Part shown: one piece after another, positions 9,077 to 16,507 of the stretch
How the letters are laid out: the number at the start of each line of letters is the position of its first letter
Numbering within the stretch: position 1 is the stretch's first letter
Source: JAICIG01 sp035532215
GTDB taxonomy: Bacteria > Planctomycetota > Planctomycetia > Pirellulales > JAICIG01
Length of the DNA stretch: 18,532 nucleotides
Direction of reading: 5' to 3'
Assembly (NCBI GenBank): GCA_035532215.1
Contig: DATKRK010000017.1
Span: 1-18,532, forward strand
Program-made: the position numbers and the translations under genes
Notes under the pieces: generated by a model
Database searches by the model: none
Told to the model about the DNA's origin: nothing
What the model saw: only the letters and a program-made list of their open reading frames with translations

Positions 9077-9211
9077 CTAGTACCTCATCAAGTCTGAGTT
9101 GACGGCGGGGTGGCTGGTGGCAGAGCGAAGCGATACGAGAGCGAACTGGGGCTTCGCCTAGGCTCAGCCGCCAGCCACCCGACTGTCAAAATGGCCTTGA
9201 AGAGGCACTAG
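9077..9211. repeat. GGGTGGCTGG palindromic MITE-like element, copy 2
   Basis: A 135-bp element has ends CTAGTACCTCATCAAG (9077-9092) and CTTGAAGAGGCACTAG (9196-9211), inverted at 14 of 16 positions. The full 45-nt arms match at 34 positions by hand count. The inner 73 bp (9108-9180) is an inverted copy of 1222-1294, of identical length. CTAG at both tips could be part of the ends or a target duplication. It fills the middle of the 419-nt gap before the DUF6807 gene. A 12-bp perfect palindrome CGCTCGCGAGCG lies at 9269-9280, and nothing else is visible in the gap. Confidence 0.75.
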
Positions 9212-9310
9212 CCAATCAGACGTCGCGATTGAAGCGTCGTCGATCGATGATCGTAACGACGAGTCGCTCGCTCGCGAGCGGCTTGTCCCAAGCCAGGAGC
9301 CGCCGCCAAC

Positions 9311-10240
9311 ATGCACTACCGCTTTCCGCGTTGTCAGGTCACGCCGCAGCCGCTCGACCAGGTCTCGTTCGAGATCGATGGAATCGAGCGGCTCCGCTGG
9401 CACTTTGGAAACAGTTATCCGCAGCCGTTCTTTTATCCGTTCGTCGGACCTTCGGGCGGTTCGTTGACGCGGATGGGACATCCCGGCGCCCCGAACCACG
9501 ATCACCATCGCTCGATCTGGTTCGCGCACGCCAAGGTGCTGGGCATCGATTTCTGGAGCGACGCCACGGAGGCGCGAATCCGGCAAAAGCAGTGGCTGTG
9601 TTATCAGGACGGCGACGACGAAGCGTCGATGGCCGTCGCGCTTGGCTGGTACGATGGGCACGACCCGCAGGAATTGTTGGAGCAGCAACTCGTGGCGGCC
9701 GTGCGGCCGGATCCCGAAGGCGAGAGCTTCTTGGAATTGCAAGCCTCGTTTCGCCCGCGAGCCGAATCGCTCGAGTTCAGCCGGACGAACTTCGGCTTTC
9801 TGGCGGTGCGCGTGGCCAAGAACCTATCGGCCTATTTCGGCGGCGGCGAAATCACCAATAGCGCGGGCGAAAAAGGCGAACCGGCGATCTTCGGCAAGCC
9901 AGCCGACTGGATGGACTACAGCGGGCCCATGCTCGGCCAGCCGGCTGGCGGCGCCGTGGAAGGCGTAACCTATTTCGATCACCCGGCGAATCCTGGCTAT
10001 CCTTCGCACTGGCACGTGCGCGAAGACGGCTGGATGGGCGCCGCCGCTTGCTTCGAGCGGCCGCTCGAAACGTTCCGCGAGCAGCCGCTCGTGCTGCGTT
10101 ATCTGTTGCACGCGCATCGCGGCCCGCTCGACCCGCAACGCACTGGCCAACTCGCCGCCGAGTTCGGCGCCAGCCCCGGTTTCGAGGTGGCCAAGGCCAA
10201 CGTCAAGCACACCGAATTCGCGATCCGCAGAAAGGGATGA
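9311..10240 (+). CDS. DUF6807 ('PmoA-like') family protein
   Basis: The 309-aa product carries the family hallmark GHPGAPNHDHHRSIWFAH (residues 56-73) followed by GIDFW, and a second conserved block YPSHWHVREDGWMGAAACF near 230-250. Databases label the family 'methane oxygenase PmoA', but it is unrelated to membrane methane monooxygenase. The several histidines suggest a beta-sandwich that binds sugar or metal, and family members often sit near carbohydrate-degradation genes. No signal peptide is seen, so it probably acts in the cytoplasm. AGGAG (9295-9299) is 11 nt before the ATG. It stands alone: upstream is a repeat element and downstream is a 178-nt gap with a hairpin before the next gene. 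Confidence 0.85.
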   Translation: MHYRFPRCQVTPQPLDQVSFEIDGIERLRWHFGNSYPQPFFYPFVGPSGGSLTRMGHPGAPNHDHHRSIWFAHAKVLGIDFWSDATEARIRQKQWLCYQDGDDEASMAVALGWYDGHDPQELLEQQLVAAVRPDPEGESFLELQASFRPRAESLEFSRTNFGFLAVRVAKNLSAYFGGGEITNSAGEKGEPAIFGKPADWMDYSGPMLGQPAGGAVEGVTYFDHPANPGYPSHWHVREDGWMGAAACFERPLETFREQPLVLRYLLHAHRGPLDPQRTGQLAAEFGASPGFEVAKANVKHTEFAIRRKG

Positions 10241-10368
10241 GAATTCTCCATAATCCTGCCTTACGCCCGAACGGCCGGCAGGCGAAAGAATTTGCTTGCG
10301 GTCGCCCGCCAAGAGTGGTAGTTTCACGAGCGCCGGGCCGCCTCGATTCGGCCAATCCTTTTCTTGCG

Positions 10369-10398
10369 GTTCCGGCCGTCACGTTCGTGAACCGGAAC
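10369..10398 (+). promoter_or_regulatory. 5'-leader hairpin ahead of the first STN-like gene
   Basis: GTTCCGG (10369-10375) pairs with CCGGAAC (10392-10398), and inside them CACG (10380-10383) pairs with CGTG (10386-10389) across a TT loop. The structure ends 6 nt before the Shine-Dalgarno AGAAGGAG (10405-10412) of the 10419 gene. It could tune translation or stabilise the mRNA. The second paralogue has no equivalent at this position. Confidence 0.45.
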
Positions 10399-10418
10399 AT
10401 CACGAGAAGGAGAAACGC

Positions 10419-11504
10419 ATGTCCAAGTCGAATCGCGCTTGGGTGTGGCCGGCGCTCGCCGTGCTTTCACTGGCCGTCATTTCGCCGCTTTTTGCGCGGG
10501 CCCAGCAGACGGAACCGACCCCGTACGAACCCCAGCCCGGCCCCGCCGAGCAAAAGATTCTCGCCGCGCTCGCTTCGCAGACGAGCCTCGATTTCATCGA
10601 CCAGCCGCTTGCCGACGTGGTGGATACTCTGAGGAAAAAGCACGAGATCGAGATCCAACTCGATAACAAGGCCCTCTCGGACGAGGGCATCGGCTCCGAT
10701 ACGCCGGTCACGCGAAATATTCAAGGCATTTCGCTGGAGTCGGCGTTGCGATTGGTCCTGGGCGAGATGGACATGACCTACCTGCCGAAGAATGAAGTGC
10801 TGATGATCACCACCAAGACCGAAGCGGAAAACATGCTCACGATGCGCATGTATCCGGTCGGCGATTTGCTCGAGACCGAAGCAGACGAACTGGTCGTAGG
10901 CGCCGGCGATGACTACCATGAACTGATTCAGGCGATCACGTCGCTCGTCCAGCTGACGAGTTGGGACGAAGTGGGCGGGCCGGGCGGCATTCAGCCGATT
11001 CGCAACTCGCGCGCTTTGGCCATCTCGCAGACCTTCGAGGTCCAGCGAGAAATCGAAGACTTCCTGGCCTCGCTGCGCGCCGTCAAGCGGCGACTGGCCG
11101 ACGGCAGACCCAAAGCCGCCGCAGCGGACGATGCGGCAATCAGCTTGAAAATCTATAAGCTGCCCTCGTACTGGGCGCAATCGACAGGCGGCGCGCAACG
11201 CCCGGCGCCCGCCGCCGCGCCGCCCGCCGAACCGCCCGCTGAGAAAAAACCGGGTGGCGACATTGGAGCAGCCCAAACGCCGCCGGCGATCTATTCACAA
11301 ATGGGCGCCGGTACGGGGATGAACCCCCAGAACTTTCCGACAGTCGAGCAACTCGTCAAGGCGATTCCCGCCTCGATCGAGCCCGACTCATGGAGCGGAT
11401 CTGGCGGCGCAGGCACGATCGCGCCCGTCGGCCAGGCGTTGGCCATTCGCCAGACCAATCGCGTTCATCGGGAAATTCGGCGGTTCTTGCAGGCGCTGAA
11501 ATAG
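10419..11504 (+). CDS. Secreted STN-like domain protein, paralogue 1
   Basis: The 361-aa product has a signal peptide (to about residue 28, ...LFARA). An STN/secretin-N-like domain follows (about 55-135: LDFIDQPLADVVDTLRKKHE, NIQGISLESALRLVLGEMDM). Then comes a module (about 165-220) of pattern I..I.....SWDEVGGPGGI....ALAISQT..VQREI..FL, an Ala/Pro-rich linker (255-290), and a second copy of that module (305-361: VKAIPASIEPDSWSGSGGAG, ALAIRQTNRVHREIRRFLQAL). Secretin N-domains pack in outer-membrane channels, but the channel domain is absent, so the protein is probably a periplasmic accessory or structural protein. Function is unknown. A strong Shine-Dalgarno AGAAGGAG sets the start. A close paralogue follows at 11911. 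Confidence 0.75.
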   Translation: MSKSNRAWVWPALAVLSLAVISPLFARAQQTEPTPYEPQPGPAEQKILAALASQTSLDFIDQPLADVVDTLRKKHEIEIQLDNKALSDEGIGSDTPVTRNIQGISLESALRLVLGEMDMTYLPKNEVLMITTKTEAENMLTMRMYPVGDLLETEADELVVGAGDDYHELIQAITSLVQLTSWDEVGGPGGIQPIRNSRALAISQTFEVQREIEDFLASLRAVKRRLADGRPKAAAADDAAISLKIYKLPSYWAQSTGGAQRPAPAAAPPAEPPAEKKPGGDIGAAQTPPAIYSQMGAGTGMNPQNFPTVEQLVKAIPASIEPDSWSGSGGAGTIAPVGQALAIRQTNRVHREIRRFLQALK

Positions 11505-11569
11505 GCGCGACAATCGCGGCTGGCCGGCATTCGCCGGCTTGGCATTCGGCGAACTGGATTTTTACCTAG

Positions 11570-11710
11570 CCCAGGCATTTATGCCTGGGGCCCGCAAACC
11601 ATTTAGCCCCCGTCCCTGATTGGCGCCTCGCCGCCGCCGTCGGCGGCCGCGAGGCGCCAATCAGGAAAACGGCTGCGCGTCGAATGACTTCCCAGGCGTA
11701 AACGCCTGGG
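11570..11710. repeat. Cluster of three perfect hairpins
   Basis: Hairpin 1 is CCCAGGCAT-TT-ATGCCTGGG (11570-11589). Hairpin 2 has a perfect 16-bp stem, CCTGATTGGCGCCTCG (11615-11630) and CGAGGCGCCAATCAGG (11650-11665), around a GC-only inner loop that can fold further. Hairpin 3 is CCCAGGCGT-AA-ACGCCTGGG (11691-11710), a sequence variant of hairpin 1. The symmetric order (small, large, small) suggests one composite element bounded by CCCAGGC palindromes. No coding signal is seen. Any of the hairpins could end transcription of paralogue 1, though no T-run follows. Confidence 0.75.
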
Positions 11711-11740
11711 CGACATAAAAGAGTGTCTAGCAAAACGAGG

Positions 11741-11852
11741 CGAGGGTGCCCGGCCCTCCGTTTCCGGGCGAGGGCGCCCGGCCCTCCGTTTCCGGGCGAG
11801 GGCGCCCGGTCCTCCGTTTCCGGGCGAGGGCACCCGGTCCTCCATTGCTGAG
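11741..11852. repeat. Tandem array, 4 x 28 bp
   Basis: Four head-to-tail 28-bp units start at 11741, 11769, 11797 and 11825. Each begins CGAGGG and has GCCCGG (or ACCCGG) in the middle. Units 1 to 3 end CTCCGTTTCCGGG, and the last unit decays at its end. Units 1-2 and 2-3 differ by a single base each. Each unit can fold on itself (GAGGGC with GCCCTC). The array ends 58 nt before the second STN-like gene. The absence of spacers rules out CRISPR. It is probably a variable-number tandem repeat. With 11570-11710 it fills the gap 11505-11910. Confidence 0.85.
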
Positions 11853-11910
11853 TTCGTGCGTTGCGTTCGTATCCAGGGGCATCCTTCAGAACCAAGCACA
11901 GGTGGAACCC

Positions 11911-13062
11911 ATGTCGAAATCCAAGTTGTTGCGTTCGTCGGCGATCGTTGCGGCGTTGTTCTGCGGTTTGACGGCGCGGCTGGGCTGGTCGGCCGAAAGC
12001 TCGCGGCCGGCGCCTTCTGCGAACGAGGCCAAGATCATTGCCGCTCTCGACGAGAAAACCGAGCTGGAATTCGTCGACCAGCCGCTCTCCGACATCGTCG
12101 AATATCTCAGGGAACGGCACGACATCGAGATTCAACTCGATAACAGGGCCCTCACGGACGAGGGCATCGGCTCCGATACGCCCGTTACAAGGAATATCAA
12201 GGGCATCGGCCTGGAGTCGGCGCTGGGTTTAATGTTGGGCGGATTGGACCTGACCTTCGTCGTACGCGACGACGTGATGTTCATCACCAGCAAAACGGAA
12301 GCAGAGAATTGGCTGTCGACCAAAACCTACCCGGTGGCCGACCTGATCGTCCGCGCGGACGACCCCGGCCATGAAGACGACTACCAAAGCCTGATCGCGT
12401 TGATTACTGCGAGCGTCGCCCCTCAGAGTTGGAACAGCGCGGATGGGCCGGGCAGCGTCTCGGAGTTCCGCAATGCACGCGCGCTGGTGATCTCGCAAAC
12501 GTTCGCCGTGCATCGCGAAATCGAACGCCTGCTGGCAGCGATCCGCGAGGTCCGCCAGGAACAGGCGGCCGAGCGGCCAACGCACGCGGCCCAACAGATC
12601 GACGACGAAACTCCCTACGTGAAAGTCTACCGCCTGCCCGAGCCCCCGGCGCCCGCGGTCGTCAAGGCTCCGCACGGCGCGTCCAATATCCACTTCCCTT
12701 GGCATGTATTTTGCTATCCGGCGCCCGCGGTCGTCAAGGCTCCGCACGGCGCGGTCGGCGCCGCATCGCAAGCGACGCCGAAACAAGCCCCGGCCGAGGC
12801 CGCGGCGCCCGCAGATGCGAAACCCGGCGACAAGCCGGCGACCAAGGTCATCCGTCCGCAACCGCCCGTAGTCGCCGGCGCGACGGTGTTGTCGCGTTAT
12901 GCGACGGCCAAGGAACTGGCCGACGCGATTCCCGCGGCAGTTGCACCTGAAAGCTGGGCGGACGGTCGAACGGCCATTCGCTCGGCCGGCAATTCGCTGA
13001 TCGTCCGCCAGACGCGTCCGGTCCACCGCGAGATCGCGCGGCTGCTGGAACAATTGAAATGA
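11911..13062 (+). CDS. Secreted STN-like domain protein, paralogue 2
   Basis: The 383-aa product shares the order of paralogue 1: signal peptide (about 1-28), STN-like domain (about 50-130; IQLDNRALTDEGIGSDTPVT nearly identical), first SW..GPG...QT..VHREI module (about 157-212), linker, and second module (about 330-383). The linker is longer and contains a 24-residue in-frame insertion (about 257-280), described separately. The ATG at 11911 is chosen because both paralogues start MSKS; AGGTGG (11900-11905) is a modest ribosome site. The frame stays open upstream through the tandem repeats, but that part is not protein-like. Conservation of both modules points to selection on the protein. Its function is unknown. 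Confidence 0.75.
   Translation: MSKSKLLRSSAIVAALFCGLTARLGWSAESSRPAPSANEAKIIAALDEKTELEFVDQPLSDIVEYLRERHDIEIQLDNRALTDEGIGSDTPVTRNIKGIGLESALGLMLGGLDLTFVVRDDVMFITSKTEAENWLSTKTYPVADLIVRADDPGHEDDYQSLIALITASVAPQSWNSADGPGSVSEFRNARALVISQTFAVHREIERLLAAIREVRQEQAAERPTHAAQQIDDETPYVKVYRLPEPPAPAVVKAPHGASNIHFPWHVFCYPAPAVVKAPHGAVGAASQATPKQAPAEAAAPADAKPGDKPATKVIRPQPPVVAGATVLSRYATAKELADAIPAAVAPESWADGRTAIRSAGNSLIVRQTRPVHREIARLLEQLK
12646..12753. repeat. 36-bp direct repeat flanking a 36-bp foreign-looking insert
   Basis: Positions 12646-12681 and 12718-12753 are identical by eye (36 bp, period 72) and encode PAPAVVKAPHGA twice. Between them, 12682-12717 has about 39% GC by hand count, against a GC-rich surrounding, and encodes SNIHFPWHVFCY. 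Aromatic residues and a Cys are out of place in this Ala/Pro linker. The frame is kept. It may be a recent duplication with capture of foreign DNA, or a very small inserted element. Confidence 0.8.
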
Positions 13063-13153
13063 CGGCGGTCCGATGTTCTTTTGCAACACCGCGAGCATAC
13101 TGCTTTGTCGCGGCTTAGTTTTAGAGAAGGCCGGCTTGAGCTTGCATCGGGAA

Positions 13154-13341
13154 TCGCTAATCTGCACGCGGGCGGCGCGAGCCACGGATGAAACACCGAT
13201 GTGTCACGGATAAAACGCCTGGAACTTTCGGCCGGACGAAAGAGGAATTCAAACTTGCCGGTCTTCCGTTCCTATCCGTGTTCGATCCGTGTTTCATCCG
13301 TGGCTAAACTCCGCCGGGCGTCGCTAATCTTGACGCAAGCG
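13154..13341. repeat. Imperfect direct repeat flanking element B
   Basis: TCGCTAATCT occurs at 13154-13163 and 13321-13330. Similarity continues to about 21 bp (17 of 21 positions), on either side of the palindromic element 13181-13304. It could be a long target duplication, a duplicated regulatory site or chance. In the gap 13063-13387 nothing else is visible. Confidence 0.35.
13181..13304. repeat. ATCCGTG palindromic MITE-like element, copy B
   Basis: A 124-bp element starts GCCACGGATGAAACACCGAT and ends TTTCATCCGTGGC. It is inverted relative to 6169-6298. When one copy is reverse-complemented the two align along most of their length, including the central TTCGGCCGGACGAAAG and the flanking TTCAAAC. 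The conserved centre means this is a true element family, not only a shared palindromic tip. Confidence 0.75.
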
Positions 13342-13387
13342 CCAACCCTAATTCAAAGGTCGGACAAAGCACGAGCCTAGCGCACGA

Positions 13388-14255
13388 ATGAAAATCCTGT
13401 TTGCGATCCCGCACTATTTCGACCCGGCCGGCGGGGCCCGGCATGCTTCGCTGGCGCCCGATCCGCGGCCGCGAGTGCAGGCGCTGGCCGCCTGCCTGGC
13501 GGCGCTGCACCATGTGTTCGGGCAGGAGCAAAAACTGATCGACATCGCCCGTCGCGTGGTCGTGCCGGCCAACCAAGCGCAGCGGCACGAAATCGAAATC
13601 GTCGTCTGCACGACCGGCGAGCGCCATCTGCTGGCCCAAACGCCGGTCCCCGGCCAACTCTACTGGCATCGCGCATCATCGGCCGAGCCCGCACCCGTTG
13701 GGCTACGAGTGCCAGCAGGTGTTTCGCGACTCGCTCGGCCGCTTCGACTTTTACTGCTATCTCGAAGACGATTTGCTGCTCGCCGATCCCTGGTTCTTCA
13801 TCAAGCTCGCCTGGTTCAATCGCCTGGCGGGCGACGGGCGCCTGCTGCAGCCCCACCGCTACGAAATGTTGAGCCACGTCGTGGCCCGCAAAGTTTATAT
13901 CGACGGCCCATTGAAGCCGGAGATTTACGCGCCCTTCCGCGATCTCGATTCGCTGCCCGAGATCGCAGCCGAAGCGCTGGGCACCCCAATCACGTTTCAG
14001 CCGGCTGGCAATCCGCACTCGGGCTGTTATTTTCTCAATGCCGCGCAGATGACCTATTGGGCTGCGCAGCCTTACTTTCTCGATCGCGCGACCAGCTTCG
14101 TCGGCCCGCTGGAAAGTGCGGCCACGCTCGGCATTCTGCGCGCCTTCGAAATTTACAAACCGGCCCGCGAGCAGGCCGCCTTCCTGGAGATCCAGCACTA
14201 CGGCGCGCAGTTTCTGGCGCAAGTCGGCACGCAGTTGCCGATCGTCGAGGAGTAG
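13388..14255 (+). pseudogene. Glycosyltransferase-like gene with a frameshift
   Basis: The ATG at 13388 opens MKILFAIPHYFDPAGGARHA and reads convincingly to about GQLYWHRA (near 13675). It then becomes Arg/Pro/Leu noise. The +1 frame continues with HHRPSPHPLGYECQQVFRDS, FYCYLEDDLLLADPWFF and on to TQLPIVEE, stopping at 14253-14255. Joined, they give one protein of about 288 residues. EDD in CYLEDDLLLADPW resembles the metal-binding DxD of GT-A glycosyltransferases, and MKILFAIPHYF is a typical glycosyltransferase opening. The family assignment is from pattern only. The break, near the GCATCGCGCATCATCGG run (13668-13684), needs removal of one base to restore the frame. It may be a real mutation or a base-call error. 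The downstream frame alone has no credible start. Confidence 0.6.
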
Positions 14256-14315
14256 TTCGAAGGGCTAGGTCCGATTCTTTTGCGGTCCGCGCGACGCGGC
14301 GGTAAGCTGGGCGGC

Positions 14316-15608
14316 ATGTTGATCCGCGATCAGTTTTCGCTCGGCGCAATGGTTCTAATCATCGCAGCGATCGCTGCGCCTGCCGCAGCCGAATCGCCGC
14401 AGCCCCCCGCGGCGCCTGCGCCAGCCGGTATGCAGTTGTACGACCGGCTGGTCGGCGAGTGGATGAAAAAATGGAACGTGCCGGGCGGGCAGATCGCGGT
14501 GGCTCGCGGCGGCCGCCTTGTACTGGTTCGCTCCTACGGCTGGGCGAATGCCGAAGCACGAACGCCCGTGAAAAGCGACTCGCGGTTCCGCATCGCCAGC
14601 GTCTCGAAGCCGATCACGGCCGTCGCCATTCTGCGGCTCGTCGAAGCCGGCCGGCTCGATCTCGACGCCACGGCGTTCGAGTTGCTGCCGCAGTTTCCGC
14701 TATCGGAGGCGCCCGGCGGCGACCCGCGGCTGGCTCGAATCACGCTGCGCCAACTGCTGACGCACACCGCCGGCTGGGACCGCGACAAGACTTTCGACCC
14801 GATGTTCATCCCCTTCAAGGCCGCCCAGGCGCTCAGGGTGCCGCCGCCGGCCGATGCGGCGACGATCATCCGCTACATGCTGCGGCAGCCGCTCGATTTC
14901 GAGCCCGGCCAGAAATACGTCTACTCGAACTTCGGCTACTGCCTGCTGGGCCGCGTGATCGAACAGGCGACCGGCAAGAGCTACGCCGAGGCGGTGCGCG
15001 AACTGGTGCTCGAACCGTGCGGCGCCAGGTCGCTCGGTCTCGGCCGCACGCGGCTTTCCGAGCGCTCGCCCCGCGAGGTCCGCTACTACGCGCAGCCCGC
15101 GAGCGAGCGCACCCGCAGCGTGTTTCCCGACGCCCAAGAGCAAGTCGCCGAGCCCGACGGCGGGTTTTATCTCGAAGCGCTCGACGCCCACGGCGGCTGG
15201 ATCGGCACGGCGCCCGACTTGCTGCGGTTCGCGACATCGCTCGACGGCAGCCGCCAGCCCGCCTTGCTCAAGCCCGAGACGCTCGCCCTGATGACGGCTC
15301 GCCCGGCGGCGCCCGTCTCGCAAGCCGGGACGACACACTACGGGCTGGGTTGGATGATTCGCTACCCGGAGAAAGACAAAGACGCGGACTGGCAACAGTC
15401 GACCTGGTGGCACACCGGTTCGCTGCCCGGCACGGCGGCCCTGTTGGTGCGCACCAACAAAGGCCTGTCCTGGGCGGCGCTGTTCAACTCGCGCCCGCCT
15501 TACGCGAAGCTCAAGCAATTCGCCGCCGAACTCGATCGGCTGATGTGGAAAGCGGCTGAGGAAGTGAAAGAGTGGCCCGAGGACGACCTATTCGAGCAGG
15601 ACAAGTAA
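14316..15608 (+). CDS. Secreted class C beta-lactamase-family serine hydrolase
   Basis: The 430-aa product begins with a signal peptide (MLIRDQFSLGAMVLIIAAIAAPAAA). It has the penicillin-binding/beta-lactamase fold motifs: S95-V-S-K98 in FRIASVSKPIT (nucleophile and general base), Y203-S-N205 in YVYSNFGY, and H366-T-G in WWHTGSLPG, the third motif (KTG equivalent). PF00144 members include esterases, D-aminopeptidases, peptidoglycan-active enzymes and true lactamases. HTG in place of KTG is usual for the non-lactamase branch, so an esterase or peptidase is more likely than antibiotic resistance. The start at 14316 follows a weak GGTAAG; an upstream in-frame TTG (14280) would bury the signal peptide. 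It follows the glycosyltransferase-like gene by 60 nt. Confidence 0.85.
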   Translation: MLIRDQFSLGAMVLIIAAIAAPAAAESPQPPAAPAPAGMQLYDRLVGEWMKKWNVPGGQIAVARGGRLVLVRSYGWANAEARTPVKSDSRFRIASVSKPITAVAILRLVEAGRLDLDATAFELLPQFPLSEAPGGDPRLARITLRQLLTHTAGWDRDKTFDPMFIPFKAAQALRVPPPADAATIIRYMLRQPLDFEPGQKYVYSNFGYCLLGRVIEQATGKSYAEAVRELVLEPCGARSLGLGRTRLSERSPREVRYYAQPASERTRSVFPDAQEQVAEPDGGFYLEALDAHGGWIGTAPDLLRFATSLDGSRQPALLKPETLALMTARPAAPVSQAGTTHYGLGWMIRYPEKDKDADWQQSTWWHTGSLPGTAALLVRTNKGLSWAALFNSRPPYAKLKQFAAELDRLMWKAAEEVKEWPEDDLFEQDK

Positions 15609-15681
15609 TCGCGTCTGCCGTCTGAATTCCGATCGCCCCGGTTCGCTCGACCGCGCGGCGGCAGGGGAAATGCCTGGAGCA

Positions 15682-16503
15682 TCAGAACTCGGCTAACTCT
15701 TCGGGCGCAATTCCAAGGCGGCTGGCAATGGCGCCGAGCGTTTTCTTGCGGAGGCGTTGAACTTTGCCTTGCTCGATCCGCGCGATGGTCTTCGCCGCCA
15801 CTTCGGGGCCGAAATCTTCGCGCCGCAAGCGGCGTTGCTTCCGCAAACGACGCAGCGAGGCCCCCAGCGATCGCTCTGTTTGGCGCCGCAGCTTGGAGAT
15901 TCGCCGGCGATATTCGGGGTCGAACTCATACAGAATCGCCTCGGCCGCCGCCTCGTAGTCGCCCAGCCGGATGGTCTGCCCATAGTCGGTCACGGAACAT
16001 TTCCCGAAATCGGGAACGAGGCCGTCTCCCGATCTCTCGAACGCCGAAAAAGGAACCGTCAACGATTGAAGATTGCCTCGCCAAAGCGTCAGCGTCTTGC
16101 TGGCGCGGTCCGCGCCGCCGCCGATGAATAAGTCTGCGCGGTTCTCGGCCTGCAGCGCTTCGGCGAGTTCTTCAGGCGGGAGAAATCCGCCGTCCGCCGC
16201 AAATGCGAATCGATGAAAGCAAGCGGCCAAGGCGGGAAGCGTCTGCGGGTCCAAGGCATGAATGAACACGCCGGCGCCCAGCGGGCGAGACGGCCACGAG
16301 AGCCGTTGCAGCAGACCTTCCGTCAGACGTTTTTCGTAGCTGATCCAGAGCGAATCTTTCGTAGCCCGCGCCAATGAATTCCGCAAACCTTCGACCGACG
16401 AAACGATCTCAGGGTGCAAGCCGGCAAACCGCTCGGACCGCCGCTTGGTTTTATCGAGCAAAAACGTGCGGCGAATCGTCTTGTTCCGAGCCATCACTGC
16501 CAT
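15682..16503 (-). CDS. XRE-family regulator with N-terminal extension
   Basis: The 273-aa product ends in a helix-turn-helix of XRE/Cro type (about 212-272: SLGASLRRLRKQRRL...VAAKTIARIEQGKVQRLRKKTLGAIASRLGIAPEEL). The segment before it (about 135-195: KTLTLWRGNLQSLTVPFSAF...YGQTIRLGDYEAAAEAILY) resembles DUF2442, a domain often fused to XRE helices and found beside toxin-antitoxin-like pairs. The first 120 residues are unassigned and include an unusual basic start (ARNKTIRRTFLLDKTKRR). The start (ATG at 16501-16503, alternative 16492-16494) lies 4 nt after the stop of the 83-aa gene, so the two are translationally coupled. A DNA-binding autoregulator is likely; a link to a toxin is only contextual. 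Confidence 0.65.
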   Translation of the reverse strand: MAVMARNKTIRRTFLLDKTKRRSERFAGLHPEIVSSVEGLRNSLARATKDSLWISYEKRLTEGLLQRLSWPSRPLGAGVFIHALDPQTLPALAACFHRFAFAADGGFLPPEELAEALQAENRADLFIGGGADRASKTLTLWRGNLQSLTVPFSAFERSGDGLVPDFGKCSVTDYGQTIRLGDYEAAAEAILYEFDPEYRRRISKLRRQTERSLGASLRRLRKQRRLRREDFGPEVAAKTIARIEQGKVQRLRKKTLGAIASRLGIAPEELAEF

Positions 16504-16507
16504 CAGG

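Noticed and set aside
9311..10240. Methane monooxygenase subunit
   Set aside because: The database name 'PmoA' for this family is misleading. The sequence has no membrane helices, unlike true PmoA.
11741..11852. CRISPR array
   Set aside because: The 28-bp units are directly adjacent with no spacers, and no cas gene is near.
11566..12135. Minus-strand frame with repeated RPETEGRAPS-like peptides
   Set aside because: The peptide repeats are only translation of the 28-bp tandem array; the frame then runs antisense to paralogue 2.
14316..15608. Antibiotic-resistance beta-lactamase
   Set aside because: The fold motifs match the wider serine hydrolase family, and the HTG third motif with a mostly generic context favours an esterase or peptidase.
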